From Enterococcus sp. 5H (lineage in GTDB: Bacteria > Bacillota > Bacilli > Lactobacillales > Enterococcaceae), in contig NZ_AMDP01000014.1 of the NCBI RefSeq assembly GCF_028128615.1, forward strand, positions 1 through 64,000: a stretch of 64,000 nt of DNA. The letters are read 5' to 3'. The notes beneath the pieces are model-generated. The model did no database searches and was not told the origin of the DNA. It saw nothing but the letters and a program-made list of their open reading frames with translations. Both the position numbers and the translations under genes were made by a program. This document shows positions 1 to 8,851 of the stretch, piece by piece; position 1 is the first letter of the stretch; the number at the start of each line of letters is the position of its first letter.

Positions 1-945
1 ACCTATCCCGGTTCAACTAGAGAATTATTTCATCATAAGTTAGAACAGCAACATAAATACATAAATCGGGATTACTTTTTATGTTTTTCACCTGAACGGA
101 TTGATCCGGGCAATGCTACGTTTCAAACCAAAAATATACCCAAAGTAATTGGCGGGATAACGGAAGAAAGTTCTGAATTAGGCCAAGTCCTCTACGGTTC
201 AATATTAGACCAAGTGGTGGTGGTAAGCTCGCCTGAAACAGCTGAAATGAGTAAATTACTTGAAAATACCTTCCGCAGTATCAATATTGCGTTTATCAAC
301 GAAATGGCGATGATGTGTGAACGGATGGATATTGATATTTGGGAATCGGTCGATGCGGCTGCCACAAAACCGTTTGGCTATATGCCTTTTTATCCCGGTT
401 CAGGAGTTGGTGGACATTGTATCCCGCTTGACCCGATGTACTTGTATTGGAAAGGGAAACAAAGCAAGTTTTTCAATAAATTCATTGAACTGTCGCAAGA
501 AATCAATATGAATATGCCATTTAATGTCGTGGATAAAATTCATGAAGCCCTAAACATGCAGGAAAAATCAGTGAAAAACGCCAAAATCTTATTAGTTGGT
601 TTGTCTTATAAATCAGATATTAGCGACATCAGAGAATCACCAACCTTAGATATCTTTGAACGATTACGAGAAAAACACGCCGATGTAGCTGTTCTGGATC
701 CATATGTTTCTTCATTTAAAGACCAACATGGGGAAGAGATCCCAGTGATTCAAGCAACTACCTGCGATTTTGCTTCATATGATTGTGTCGTTATTTTAAC
801 AAAACATAGCTCCATTGATTATCAAACGTTACTAAACGAAAGCCAAACAATTGTGGATATGAGTCATACCTACAAAAAAGCCAAAGAGAAGATTTTCAGA
901 ATTGGCGGTGGAAAACATCCGCGTCAGGTAGTCAAAAAAATATAG
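1..945 (+). CDS. UDP-sugar 6-dehydrogenase (WbpA-like), 5' end outside window
   Basis: The frame is open from base 1, so about 314 C-terminal codons are visible and the N-terminal NAD-binding fold lies upstream of the window. The family oxidises the C6 alcohol of a UDP-sugar (UDP-glucose, UDP-GlcNAc or UDP-ManNAc) to the uronic acid with NAD, in the cytoplasm, to feed polysaccharide synthesis. Visible marks are YPGSTRE at the left edge, the SPERIDPGN motif, the catalytic Cys in GVGGHCIPLDP (about the 140th visible codon) and the C-terminal dinucleotide-fold half with LLVGLSYKSDISDIRESP. The SPERIDPGN form points to the WbpA/UDP-N-acetylhexosamine subgroup rather than classical UDP-glucose dehydrogenase, but the substrate cannot be fixed from motifs. 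A HasA-like glycosyltransferase lies about 1.7 kb downstream, beyond an integrase, so a shared polysaccharide pathway is possible. No clear terminator follows. Confidence 0.9.
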   Translation, partial: TYPGSTRELFHHKLEQQHKYINRDYFLCFSPERIDPGNATFQTKNIPKVIGGITEESSELGQVLYGSILDQVVVVSSPETAEMSKLLENTFRSINIAFINEMAMMCERMDIDIWESVDAAATKPFGYMPFYPGSGVGGHCIPLDPMYLYWKGKQSKFFNKFIELSQEINMNMPFNVVDKIHEALNMQEKSVKNAKILLVGLSYKSDISDIRESPTLDIFERLREKHADVAVLDPYVSSFKDQHGEEIPVIQATTCDFASYDCVVILTKHSSIDYQTLLNESQTIVDMSHTYKKAKEKIFRIGGGKHPRQVVKKI

Positions 946-1085
946 AAACTATTACTGTTATCTTGCCTCACCTTCACTTTTTTACATTCCTGATTGATTT
1001 TTGTTCAAAGAGTAGTTGAGTTCAAATTACATTTCTAATATCTCTAAAATATAATTACTAGTCTAGTGCGAAAAGGAGAGATTCG

Positions 1086-2192
1086 GTGGCAAGAAAAGGA
1101 GAAAATATTTATAAAAGAAAAGATGGGCGCTGGGAAGGACGATATGTAAAAGGAAAAAAAGAAAGTGGCAAAGTACATTATGGATATATTTATGGTACTA
1201 AGTACTCCATAGTAAAAGATCAACTTATACTAAAAAAATTTGAAAATCAAACAAATAATAATAATTCTTTTATAGAATATGATGGTAATTTCCAAGATTG
1301 GACAAATTATTGGTTAGAATTATACGTGCGACCGAATGTCAAACAAAGCACATTTTCTAGTTATAAAAATAAAATGAATGTACATGTAATCCCAATTATA
1401 GGGCACTTGAAATTAGAATCAATACGAAAAAAAAATATTGAAGAAATATTGAAAACAATGGCGAAAACTTTACAACCAAGCTCAATCAGAACAGTTTTCT
1501 CTGTTTTACAAAAATGCTTTAATCAAGCCGTAGAGCATAATTTTTTGTTTGTAAATGTGTGTACGGATGTTGAGCTTCCTAAGATAAAAAGAAAAGTCAA
1601 CAAAGTATTATCGATTAAGGACCAAGAAGTACTTGTTAAAGAAGCAAACAAAGAGCTTAAATATTTTTCAATTATTCTAGCTTTAAATACAGGGCTAAGA
1701 ATTGGGGAAATATGTGGTTTGAAGTGGGAAGATATTGATTTTGTTAATGAAACATTAGAAGTTAATCGAACTATACTGAGGATTTATAAAAGAAGTGGGG
1801 ACAATGGTAAAACAATAGTTGTTGAAACCATGCCTAAAAGTTATAGTTCTCATAGAAAAATTCCTATGACAAGTTTTTTGATGGAGAAATTAACAGCTGT
1901 TAAAAAACAGTCTAAGAGTGAATATGTTATTTCGAATAAGTATGGAGCTTTAGAACCTCGTACAGTTTCATATCGTTTTAAAACAATATGTGAAAAGTGT
2001 GGAATCAAGGACATTACTTTTCACTCTTTAAGGAGAACCTTTGCGACTAGATGCCTAGAGTTAGGTGGAAATATTGCTGCAATAAGTTCACTTTTAGGTC
2101 ACTCGTCAACGAAAATGACGTTGGATTTCTATGTAACATCCTTTTTTGAAGAAGAGAAAAAAATAATTAATAAATTGAATCATTTTAATTAA
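1086..2192 (+). CDS. Tyrosine site-specific integrase 1
   Basis: A 368-residue tyrosine recombinase of the phage/ICE integrase type. It starts with GTG at 1086, behind a good ribosome binding site (AAAGGAG near 1073-1079). The N-terminal 25 residues (ENIYKRKDGRWEGRY) form an AP2-like arm-binding domain. A SAM-like core-binding domain covers about residues 65-165 and the catalytic domain follows. The expected catalytic set is visible: Arg205 (TGLRIGE), Lys251, His313 and Arg316 (HSLRRTF), His339 (LGHSS) and nucleophile Tyr349. It is paralogous to the integrase at 15170, sharing the N-terminal motif and the HSST-KMTLD region. It sits between two polysaccharide genes with no excisionase, relaxase or phage gene nearby, so it looks like the relic or minimal core of an integrated element. 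The gene is very AT-rich, consistent with transfer. Confidence 0.92.
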   Translation: MARKGENIYKRKDGRWEGRYVKGKKESGKVHYGYIYGTKYSIVKDQLILKKFENQTNNNNSFIEYDGNFQDWTNYWLELYVRPNVKQSTFSSYKNKMNVHVIPIIGHLKLESIRKKNIEEILKTMAKTLQPSSIRTVFSVLQKCFNQAVEHNFLFVNVCTDVELPKIKRKVNKVLSIKDQEVLVKEANKELKYFSIILALNTGLRIGEICGLKWEDIDFVNETLEVNRTILRIYKRSGDNGKTIVVETMPKSYSSHRKIPMTSFLMEKLTAVKKQSKSEYVISNKYGALEPRTVSYRFKTICEKCGIKDITFHSLRRTFATRCLELGGNIAAISSLLGHSSTKMTLDFYVTSFFEEEKKIINKLNHFN

Positions 2193-2607
2193 TTTTAAAA
2201 GAGGATCAAACTTTAGCAAAATTTTTGTAGATGTCTACTTACATTAAATGTGAACTTTGTTTTAGGTATAGTGGAGTATCTATTATAGAGTTACTCGTTA
2301 AATAAGGTGTTTTTTATAAAAAGTAATAAGCATATATAACAACGTAATTAGATTTTGAAGAAACTAATCCATACTTATTAAATTATAATATATTTTTTTT
2401 ATGATTATGTTCGTACGTAAGTTTCGATAGCTAACCATTTAATCCACAGTAGTTTAAAAATAAGGGAAAAGCCAAAATAATTTAACTTTTTCTATTGAAA
2501 TTTCAACCGATATATATTATTTTAAATCAATTTTTTAGTACAAAACAGATAGATACTTATTTTATATAATGTACTCTAATAATAAAGAAAATAGGAGAGT
2601 TAAAAAA
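2193..2607. other. AT-rich intergenic region before the HasA-like gene
   Basis: No credible gene. The stretch is extremely AT-rich. A TATAAT at 2565-2570 is a plausible -10 for the glycosyltransferase, although its -35 is poor; it would place transcription start near 2577. That supports the downstream ATG at 2608 over the upstream ATG at 2569. No terminator was recognised after the integrase. Confidence 0.4.
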
Positions 2608-3873
2608 ATGAAGAAAAAAGTGGTAATTATATTACCCTATCTATTTGGTGTTATATTCATTACTGCCATATTTTTCTTTAGAAGATTCAATTATTCAGAA
2701 TATAAATTTGTATACTTATTTTACTCAATTAATTTTGTATACTTATTTGTCAAAATAGTGTTGTCATTTTCATATAAACCCTGTTACCATCCAGTAAAAA
2801 AATTTAAAGTATCAGTAATTGTGCCCAGCTATAATGAATCTGTAGAATCAGTAGTAAATTCTATAAGGTCAATTTTGAAGCAAACTTATGAAATACACGA
2901 AATAATATTTGTTGATGATGGAAGTAGTAGTGATGAAGCTTTTAAAGCAGTTAAAAATATTGATATAAATAAATTGAAAAATATAAACCCATTAAATAGA
3001 GGGACTAGCTTAATCAGCATTCGTTTAAAACAAAATCTAGGAAAAAAAGAAGCTCAAGCTATTGCTTTTCAAAGAGCCACTGGGGAGTTATTTTTATTAT
3101 TAGATTCTGATGGAGAAATTACTACTAATTCACTTGAAGAAATGGTGAGGCCTTTTTACTCGGATAAAGTGGGTTCAGTAGTTGGACGAATTGAGGTTAG
3201 AAATGTTAATGAAAGTTATTGGACTAAAGTTCAGGATATATTTTACTCTAATTCCTTTCAATTAGGCAGATCTGCCCAGTCTCAAACGGGTTCTGTAATT
3301 GTATGTTCAGGAGCATTAAGTTTACATCGTGCCAGATTTGTCAGGCGTAACTTAGATGTGTTTAAGAAAGAAAAATTTTTTGGTGTACCTTGTTCAGCGG
3401 GTGATGATAGGTTATTGACAGATATTTCCTTGGAAAGATGTTATAAAACAGTTTTTCAGTATACCGCCGTATGTTATACAGATGTTCCAGTTACTTTTAG
3501 ACAATTATTTAAGCAGCAATGTCGGTGGGCAAAATCAGCACATATTATATCCCTTTATTCAATTAGATATGCATTTATTAGACCAATTGCGATTATGTGG
3601 TCAATGACCGAAACTTATCTCTGGTTATATAATTTGGTTGGTATGTTTGTTGTGTTATATAAAGGGGGCCTTAAAATTACGATAGATATAGCAATTATAG
3701 CGAGTATATATTTTATATTGGTTAGCTACCTAACCAATATTTACTATTCTAAGAAAAACATTCTTACGTATATTTTTTCAATTTATTATTCATTAGGTTA
3801 TTCAGTAGTATTGCTTTTTGTTAGAATATATTCACTCTTAACGATTTTTAGAACAGGTTGGTCAACTAGATAG
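2608..3873 (+). CDS. HasA/NodC-like processive family 2 glycosyltransferase
   Basis: A 421-residue membrane glycosyltransferase closely resembling class I hyaluronan synthase (HasA) in length and motif order. An N-terminal membrane segment pair is followed by the GT-A domain with IVPSYNE, VDDGSS, the DxD-type LDSDGE, CSGALSLHR, the GDDR motif (SAGDDRLLTD) and the processivity motif QQCRW. Three or four C-terminal membrane segments end in RTGWSTR, like the HasA C-terminus. Such enzymes polymerise UDP-sugars and extrude the chain across the membrane. I chose ATG 2608 because AGGAG at 2593-2597 lies 10 bases ahead; the in-frame ATG at 2569 precedes that site. The product could be hyaluronan or a chitin-like or other beta-linked polymer; QQCRW differs from the streptococcal QQNRW. 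A UDP-sugar dehydrogenase upstream (1-945) could supply a uronic acid donor. Confidence 0.85.
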   Translation: MKKKVVIILPYLFGVIFITAIFFFRRFNYSEYKFVYLFYSINFVYLFVKIVLSFSYKPCYHPVKKFKVSVIVPSYNESVESVVNSIRSILKQTYEIHEIIFVDDGSSSDEAFKAVKNIDINKLKNINPLNRGTSLISIRLKQNLGKKEAQAIAFQRATGELFLLLDSDGEITTNSLEEMVRPFYSDKVGSVVGRIEVRNVNESYWTKVQDIFYSNSFQLGRSAQSQTGSVIVCSGALSLHRARFVRRNLDVFKKEKFFGVPCSAGDDRLLTDISLERCYKTVFQYTAVCYTDVPVTFRQLFKQQCRWAKSAHIISLYSIRYAFIRPIAIMWSMTETYLWLYNLVGMFVVLYKGGLKITIDIAIIASIYFILVSYLTNIYYSKKNILTYIFSIYYSLGYSVVLLFVRIYSLLTIFRTGWSTR

Positions 3874-4095
3874 ATATAGAAAAATGGTATTGTATTTTGG
3901 AGATAATCATCTTTTAAATAAAAACATACTTAGAGAAAGTAGCTCTATATTTCTCAATTTAAGTCGAACATATATTTTTAAACTAGATTTGTTACTCTTA
4001 CAAAAATTTATTTTTTAGTTGCTTATTGAGTTTTTTTGAATCTTAAAAACTATTCTATTTAGAAAGTTTATCGCTAAAATTTCTTTTCACATTAG

Positions 4096-4185
4096 GAAGA
4101 AATAGCAAGTCATGATAGCTTTCTCCAAATTTTACAAGCGATTGGCTACCGCGTTCTACTGTTAATTATTGGAAAAAAGCCCTAA
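4096..4185 (+). pseudogene. Possible 3' remnant of an XRE-family regulator
   Basis: After an in-frame stop at 4093-4095, 29 sense codons run to TAA at 4183-4185. The predicted peptide contains SHDSFLQILQAIGYRVLL, which resembles the last helices of XRE-type DNA-binding domains (pattern hydrophobic-LxALGYxL). No start codon or upstream domain is present. It is short, so chance similarity is quite possible. Confidence 0.25.
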
Positions 4186-4213
4186 TAAAGGTCACTTGAA
4201 ACAGAATCTCAAT

Positions 4214-4283
4214 AAGTGATCGACCTACAATCCGCTTCTGTCATCTATAGTATGACAGGCGATAGCCTGTAGGTCGATCACTT
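4214..4283. repeat. Nested inverted repeat, 16-bp outer and 7-bp inner arms
   Basis: The outer arms AAGTGATCGACCTACA (4214-4229) and its exact reverse complement (4268-4283) are separated by 38 bp. Inside them lies a second hairpin, CTGTCAT (4238-4244) and ATGACAG (4252-4258). The sequence lies just beyond the 3' end of the minus-strand exporter operon. It may act as a terminator in either direction, but only a loose T-rich tract follows on the plus strand. It may also be a small mobile-element end or a recombination site. Confidence 0.7.
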
Positions 4284-4418
4284 TTCTTGTTTTCATTCTG
4301 CTTAGTGAGGGTAACGCCCTTATGAGTGTTTGTCTCGATCTCCAGAAAGTTTAAGATGAGCAGCAGCAAATTGGCTTTCTTGATCATTTGAGAGAGAGGT
4401 TACTTTTAAATTTTCATT

Positions 4419-6203
4419 TTACGTCTGCTGAAATTGACTATTATACAACGATGCATACAATGAAGGCTGGGCCAGCAATTCCTGATGAGTACCCTTTTCT
4501 ACAATATCGCCATCTTTCATCACTAAAATCAAATCTGCATTTTCAATCGTAGATAAACGATGGGCAATCACAAAACTGGTACGATTACTTGTCACTTCAT
4601 CCATCGCTTTTTGAATATGAGCTTCTGTTCTTGTATCCACGCTGGAAGTTGCTTCATCTAAAATAACAACTGGCGGATTTGCTAAAATAATTCTGGCGAT
4701 CGTTAATAATTGTTGCTGACCTTGAGATAACGAGCCATTTTCACTGGAAATGATGGAATCATAACCATTTGGTAAGGTACGGATAAAGTGATCACATTGA
4801 GCAATTTTAGCTGCTTCAATAATTTTTTCTCTAGTCGCATCCATTTTACCGTAAGCGATGTTTTCAGCAATAGTTCCTTCAAACAACCATGTGTTTTGTA
4901 GAACCATTCCGAACATTCCCCGTAAATTCATCCGTGAAAGATCTGTAATATCAACGCCGTCAAAAGTGATTTTTCCGCCATTTAATTCATAAAAACGCAT
5001 CAATAAATTAACTAATGTTGTCTTTCCTGCTCCTGTTGGCCCAACGATTGCTACCATTTGTTTTGGTTTAACTGAGAAGTCAACTTGCTTCATCAAGATT
5101 TTTTCTTCAGAATAACCAAATTTTACTTTATCAAAAGCAATCGCTCCTGTCGGCTGATCGATCACTTTAAGGTCAGTATTTTCAGGTATATCTTCTTCGG
5201 CGTCTAAGATTTCAAAGATTCGATCAACTGCGGCTAATGCAGCCTGAATGGAATTAATCACATATGAAGCGGTAGAAATTGGTTCGGAAACTTGATTGAT
5301 GTATTGTAGATAAGCTTGTAGTAACCCAATACTAATACCGCCTTGTACGACTAAAAATGCACCCAGAATCGCACTAATTATAAAAGCTAATTGATTAATT
5401 AAACGAATCGCTGGATAAATCGCAAAGTTCATAAATTGAGCATTTAAAAATGCTTTATAATGATTTTGATTTGTTTCAGCGATAATCTGTTTTACCTGAT
5501 CTTGTTGGTTAAAGGTTTTGGTTACCAAATTTCCAGATAAAAATTCTTCCGTTTGGTTATTCATGATGCCAAGTTCAGCTTGACTTTTTTCAGCTAATGC
5601 TTTGTTTTTATTAGATATTTTTCCAGTTAAGAATGAACTTAATGCAATTAAACCAATAACAATCAATGTTAATTTTACATCGATATAAAAGAGCATGATT
5701 CCTGCAAAAAGAATTGTTGAGATTGATGTGAAAAACTGATTGATCCCAGTTAAGAAAACTTGTGAAAGCTGGTTTAAACTTGTTGTTGTTCTGCTTAAAA
5801 TGTCCCCAACTTGGTGTTGGTCAAAAAACGACATAGGTAAAGCTTTGAATTTTTTGGTGACTTCTTTTCGCACTCTTAAAGTAATTCGTTCACTTAGAGA
5901 AGCCATTACTCGCTCTTGAATGAATGACATTAAACTGCTGAAAATTGAAAATACAATCAAAAGAAGTACAGGAATCAGCATAGCGTCTTGGATCATTGAG
6001 AAAGTTATTTGTCCGATTCCTTCCGTTTTGATAAGCGCTAATAAATCATCTATTGCAATCCCCATAACAAAAGGCATGGCAATTACTAATGCATTACCGA
6101 TCAGACTACTTAAGATTAATCCTAAAAATATTGGACGTTCCTTTCTAATTAATTTAAAGAAACGTTTTAAGGTTTGTTTATTTACTTGTTCTACTTTTTC
6201 CAT
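4419..6203 (-). CDS. Heterodimeric ABC exporter, consensus-site subunit (EfrF-like)
   Basis: A 594-residue half-transporter: a six-helix exporter-type membrane domain (about residues 1-330) followed by a nucleotide-binding domain. Walker A GPTGAGKTT lies near residue 387, the signature is LSQGQQQL near 490, and Walker B LDEATSSVD near 512 has the catalytic Glu intact. It pairs with the product of the upstream gene to export hydrophobic or cationic compounds. I chose the ATG at 6203 because it overlaps the upstream stop (TAATG) and has AAGGAG 8 bases ahead; a longer start at 6221 would place that ribosome binding site inside the gene. The architecture resembles LmrCD, BmrCD and enterococcal EfrEF, the last induced by chlorhexidine through a MerR regulator. 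Confidence 0.92.
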   Translation of the reverse strand: MEKVEQVNKQTLKRFFKLIRKERPIFLGLILSSLIGNALVIAMPFVMGIAIDDLLALIKTEGIGQITFSMIQDAMLIPVLLLIVFSIFSSLMSFIQERVMASLSERITLRVRKEVTKKFKALPMSFFDQHQVGDILSRTTTSLNQLSQVFLTGINQFFTSISTILFAGIMLFYIDVKLTLIVIGLIALSSFLTGKISNKNKALAEKSQAELGIMNNQTEEFLSGNLVTKTFNQQDQVKQIIAETNQNHYKAFLNAQFMNFAIYPAIRLINQLAFIISAILGAFLVVQGGISIGLLQAYLQYINQVSEPISTASYVINSIQAALAAVDRIFEILDAEEDIPENTDLKVIDQPTGAIAFDKVKFGYSEEKILMKQVDFSVKPKQMVAIVGPTGAGKTTLVNLLMRFYELNGGKITFDGVDITDLSRMNLRGMFGMVLQNTWLFEGTIAENIAYGKMDATREKIIEAAKIAQCDHFIRTLPNGYDSIISSENGSLSQGQQQLLTIARIILANPPVVILDEATSSVDTRTEAHIQKAMDEVTSNRTSFVIAHRLSTIENADLILVMKDGDIVEKGTHQELLAQPSLYASLYNSQFQQT

Positions 6204-7945
6204 TATGCTTGCTCCTTCCATGAGATTCCTTGTGAGCGGGCAAATTCTTGATAGGTTTGGTTGCTATTTAAAAGTTCAGCGTGAGTTCCTTGACCGACAA
6301 TTTTACCTTCATCCAGAACGATAATATTATCTGCCTGCTGAATTGTGCTTAAACGTTGAGCAACGATTAATAATGTTTTATCAGACATTTCATTTTTTAG
6401 TGCTTGTCTAAGTGCTGCATCTGTTTGATAATCAAGGGCAGAAAAACTATCATCAAAAATGTAAATGTCAGCAGGTTTAATTAACGCACGAGCAATACAC
6501 AAACGTTGACGTTGCCCGCCGGAGAAATTTGTCCCGCCTTGAGCAACAAACGAATCATAACCTAATTCCAATGTTGATAAAAACGTAGAAAGTTGAGCTA
6601 TCTCAGCGGCATGGTTCATCTCAGTCGGTGTTGCATTAGGCAATCCCATTTCCAAATTACTTTTAATAGTTCCGCTAAATAAAAATGCTTTTTGTGGAAC
6701 ATAACTGATTCTAGAACGCAGTTCCTCTTGTGTAAGATCTCGAATATCAACGCCATCAAATAAAATTTTTCCGCTAGAAATATCGCTAAGGCGGAGTAAA
6801 AGTTTGGCTACAGTACTTTTTCCTGAACCAGTTCCGCCAACGATTGCTGTGGTTTTACCTTTAGGAATCTTAAAATGAATATCTTCTAAAACAGGTTCAT
6901 CGGCATGGTCATAACTAAATGTCACATGATTTAGATCAATTAAAGTTGCTTCAGCATTCTGTTTTTCTATCAGAGTAACAGCTTTTTCAGCATCCAGAAT
7001 CTCAGCTTTTTTATTAAGGACTTCTTCAATCCGTTCCACGGAAGCCAGCGATCTTGGCATCATAACAAGAACCATCGCGGCAATCATTAGATAAGCTAAT
7101 GTTAATAAAGAATATTCCACCACAGCTGAGACAGTACCGATCTGAAGGGTTCCAACGGCGACTAGATTTCCGCCAAACCATAAAATAGAAGAAAAAACGA
7201 TTCCCATTAATAAGAAAGCAAAAGGAGTAATAAAAGAAAAGATTTTATTAACTCGAATCATGCCATCCGCATATTCAGAAAAACGTTTATTTGTCCGTTC
7301 TTCCTCATAATCTTGATTGTTAAAAGCACGAATCATATTAATTCCTGTGAAAAATTCTCGTAGCGTAACAATGATTTTATCCATTTTTGGTTGAATCTGT
7401 AAAGATAACGGTGTGCCTTTTTTCATTAGAAGATACACGATCAAACCAAAAAGTAAAATCGCAATTAAAGGGACTAAAGCAAGCGTTGCTGAATAAGTAA
7501 ACGTCATATAAAGTGAAAATGCCGCAATAATTGGTGCAGGCAAGATTAATTGTAGAAACAAGACAATCATTTGCTGGATATTATCCACATCATTTGTCAT
7601 TCTCGTTAATAATGAGCCAGTACCGAAATAGTCGGCATCTTTCATTGAGAATGTTTGAATTTTATCAAAAAACATTTTTCGTGTTTCAAAACCGAATTTC
7701 GCTGCTACTTTAGCAGAAAGATAACTTCCGATGATAGCTGAAATGGCACCAAATAATGCCATAGCTAGCATTTGTAAGCCAATAATCTGGATAGAGCGAC
7801 TATCTCCACTGGCGATCCCTTCGTCAATTAGTTTAGCAACTAACATTGGAACGCCTAGTGTTCCAATGATTTGCAAACAAAGACTAAGAATTGTTACCAA
7901 AATTAATTTAATGTTTGTTTTAATGAAAAAATGAATGATCTTCAT
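6203..7945 (-). CDS. Heterodimeric ABC exporter, degenerate-site subunit (EfrE-like)
   Basis: A 580-residue ABC half-transporter and the first gene of the minus-strand pair. Six membrane helices occupy about residues 1-310. The ATPase domain has Walker A GGTGSGKST near 369 and signature FSGGQRQR near 474. Its Walker B reads FDDSFSALD near 497, so the catalytic Glu is replaced by Asp. One degenerate and one consensus ATP site is characteristic of heterodimeric bacterial multidrug exporters (LmrCD, BmrCD, TM287/288, EfrCD/EfrEF). It is translationally coupled to the downstream subunit. The promoter just upstream has a 19-bp spacer carrying a dyad, typical of MerR activation, and a MerR-type gene is divergently transcribed. 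The substrate is inferred only from the family. Confidence 0.92.
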   Translation of the reverse strand: MKIIHFFIKTNIKLILVTILSLCLQIIGTLGVPMLVAKLIDEGIASGDSRSIQIIGLQMLAMALFGAISAIIGSYLSAKVAAKFGFETRKMFFDKIQTFSMKDADYFGTGSLLTRMTNDVDNIQQMIVLFLQLILPAPIIAAFSLYMTFTYSATLALVPLIAILLFGLIVYLLMKKGTPLSLQIQPKMDKIIVTLREFFTGINMIRAFNNQDYEEERTNKRFSEYADGMIRVNKIFSFITPFAFLLMGIVFSSILWFGGNLVAVGTLQIGTVSAVVEYSLLTLAYLMIAAMVLVMMPRSLASVERIEEVLNKKAEILDAEKAVTLIEKQNAEATLIDLNHVTFSYDHADEPVLEDIHFKIPKGKTTAIVGGTGSGKSTVAKLLLRLSDISSGKILFDGVDIRDLTQEELRSRISYVPQKAFLFSGTIKSNLEMGLPNATPTEMNHAAEIAQLSTFLSTLELGYDSFVAQGGTNFSGGQRQRLCIARALIKPADIYIFDDSFSALDYQTDAALRQALKNEMSDKTLLIVAQRLSTIQQADNIIVLDEGKIVGQGTHAELLNSNQTYQEFARSQGISWKEQA

Positions 7946-7978
7946 TATAAATTCCTCCTTTTACATCAATCCTAAAGA

Positions 7979-8026
7979 ATTCTACACCTTCAAGTGGCTT
8001 GAATGTCAATGTTTTTTGTTTATAAT
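7979..8026. promoter_or_regulatory. Divergent MerR-type promoter/operator
   Basis: On the minus strand, TTGACA (8009-8004) and TAGAAT (7984-7979) are separated by 19 bp rather than 17, the hallmark of promoters activated by MerR-family DNA distortion. The spacer contains a perfect dyad, TTCAAG (7989-7994), TGG, CTTGAA (7998-8003). On the plus strand, TTGAAT (7999-8004) and TATAAT (8021-8026), with a 16-bp spacer, form a conventional promoter for the regulator overlapping the same dyad, so autorepression is likely. Confidence 0.8.
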
Positions 8027-8046
8027 TAAAAAGAAGAGGTGATTTT

Positions 8047-8814
8047 ATGGAAAAAGAGAAGTTATTAACTGTCGGACAAGTCGCTGAGATGATGAATTTA
8101 CCCAAGTCTAAAATCCGCTATTGGGATGATATGAATTTGCTGACATCATCAAGAAACAGAGATAATGGCTATCGTATGTTTGATATGGAAGATTTATTGA
8201 CGTTGAGTGATATTGATTTTTACCGTAGATTGGATATTCCTATTAATAAAATGACGAATCTTTATCGTAAATCTCCTGAGGAATTATGGGCAATTTTAGA
8301 TGAAACGGAAACTAGAGTAGCAGCGGAATTAGCTGAACTTGAAAAAAGACAACAAGGGATCAAACGTAGAAAAGAGCAGATCCTTAGTTTAATAGAATTA
8401 AAAGAAAAAGGTTTTACAGATGATCCGCTTGATGTAGAAAGAATTATTCCGATTGATTTAAATGATCCTAATGAGTTAAAGGATTACATTGAAAACCCGG
8501 CAAATTTAATCGTGTATAATGAAGGGAAAACAAGCAAAGAATTTATTTATGGTTTTTCTGTTAAAAAAGATGAGTTTGTCGAAGAACAAACGCTTTGGCA
8601 AAAATCAGATCAACCAGAAAAACGGAGAAAACAGTTTTTATTAACGATCCAGTCAGATAATCCGCTAGAAAACAATTTTAATCAAGTCCAACAACTACTC
8701 AAAGAGCAAGGATATCAAACTGGTCCGGCGATTGGTCGTTATATTATGACTGCAGAAGACAAAGAAGGACGTTATATTGATTTTTACAAAACTTGGATTG
8801 ACGTGAAGAAATAA
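8047..8814 (+). CDS. MerR-family regulator with C-terminal effector domain (ChlR-like)
   Basis: A 255-residue cytoplasmic transcription factor. Residues 6-75 are the winged-helix MerR domain (LLTVGQVAEMMNLPKSKIRYWDDMNLL, with the GYRMF wing). A coiled dimerisation helix runs about residues 80-130, and a GyrI-like ligand-binding domain fills the rest to DFYKTWIDV. That layout fits sensors of hydrophobic cations (BmrR/TipA type). It is divergent from the ABC exporter pair and shares a promoter with a 19-bp spacer and a dyad, so it most likely activates the exporter in response to a drug. The arrangement resembles enterococcal ChlR with EfrEF, the chlorhexidine stress module, but I infer that from architecture rather than alignment. 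ATG 8047 follows AAGAGGTG. Confidence 0.88.
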   Translation: MEKEKLLTVGQVAEMMNLPKSKIRYWDDMNLLTSSRNRDNGYRMFDMEDLLTLSDIDFYRRLDIPINKMTNLYRKSPEELWAILDETETRVAAELAELEKRQQGIKRRKEQILSLIELKEKGFTDDPLDVERIIPIDLNDPNELKDYIENPANLIVYNEGKTSKEFIYGFSVKKDEFVEEQTLWQKSDQPEKRRKQFLLTIQSDNPLENNFNQVQQLLKEQGYQTGPAIGRYIMTAEDKEGRYIDFYKTWIDVKK

Positions 8815-8851
8815 AATAGAGTTGACAGATAACGAATGGGGACTAGTTAAA

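Larger units (their letters stand above)
3874..4418. other. Intergenic region with gene scars and inverted repeats
   Basis: No intact gene. It contains a 29-codon open remnant at 4096-4185 whose peptide (SFLQILQAIGYRVLL) resembles the end of an XRE-type helix-turn-helix domain, and a nested inverted repeat at 4214-4283. On the minus strand, about 4323-4395 reads as a short codon-like stretch ending in a stop, which I cannot assign. The region looks like a recombination scar between the glycosyltransferase and the exporter operon. Confidence 0.4.

Noticed and set aside
5920-6324. 134-codon plus-strand frame across the exporter genes
   Set aside because: Fully antisense to two clear ABC transporter genes, with no motif or ribosome binding site.
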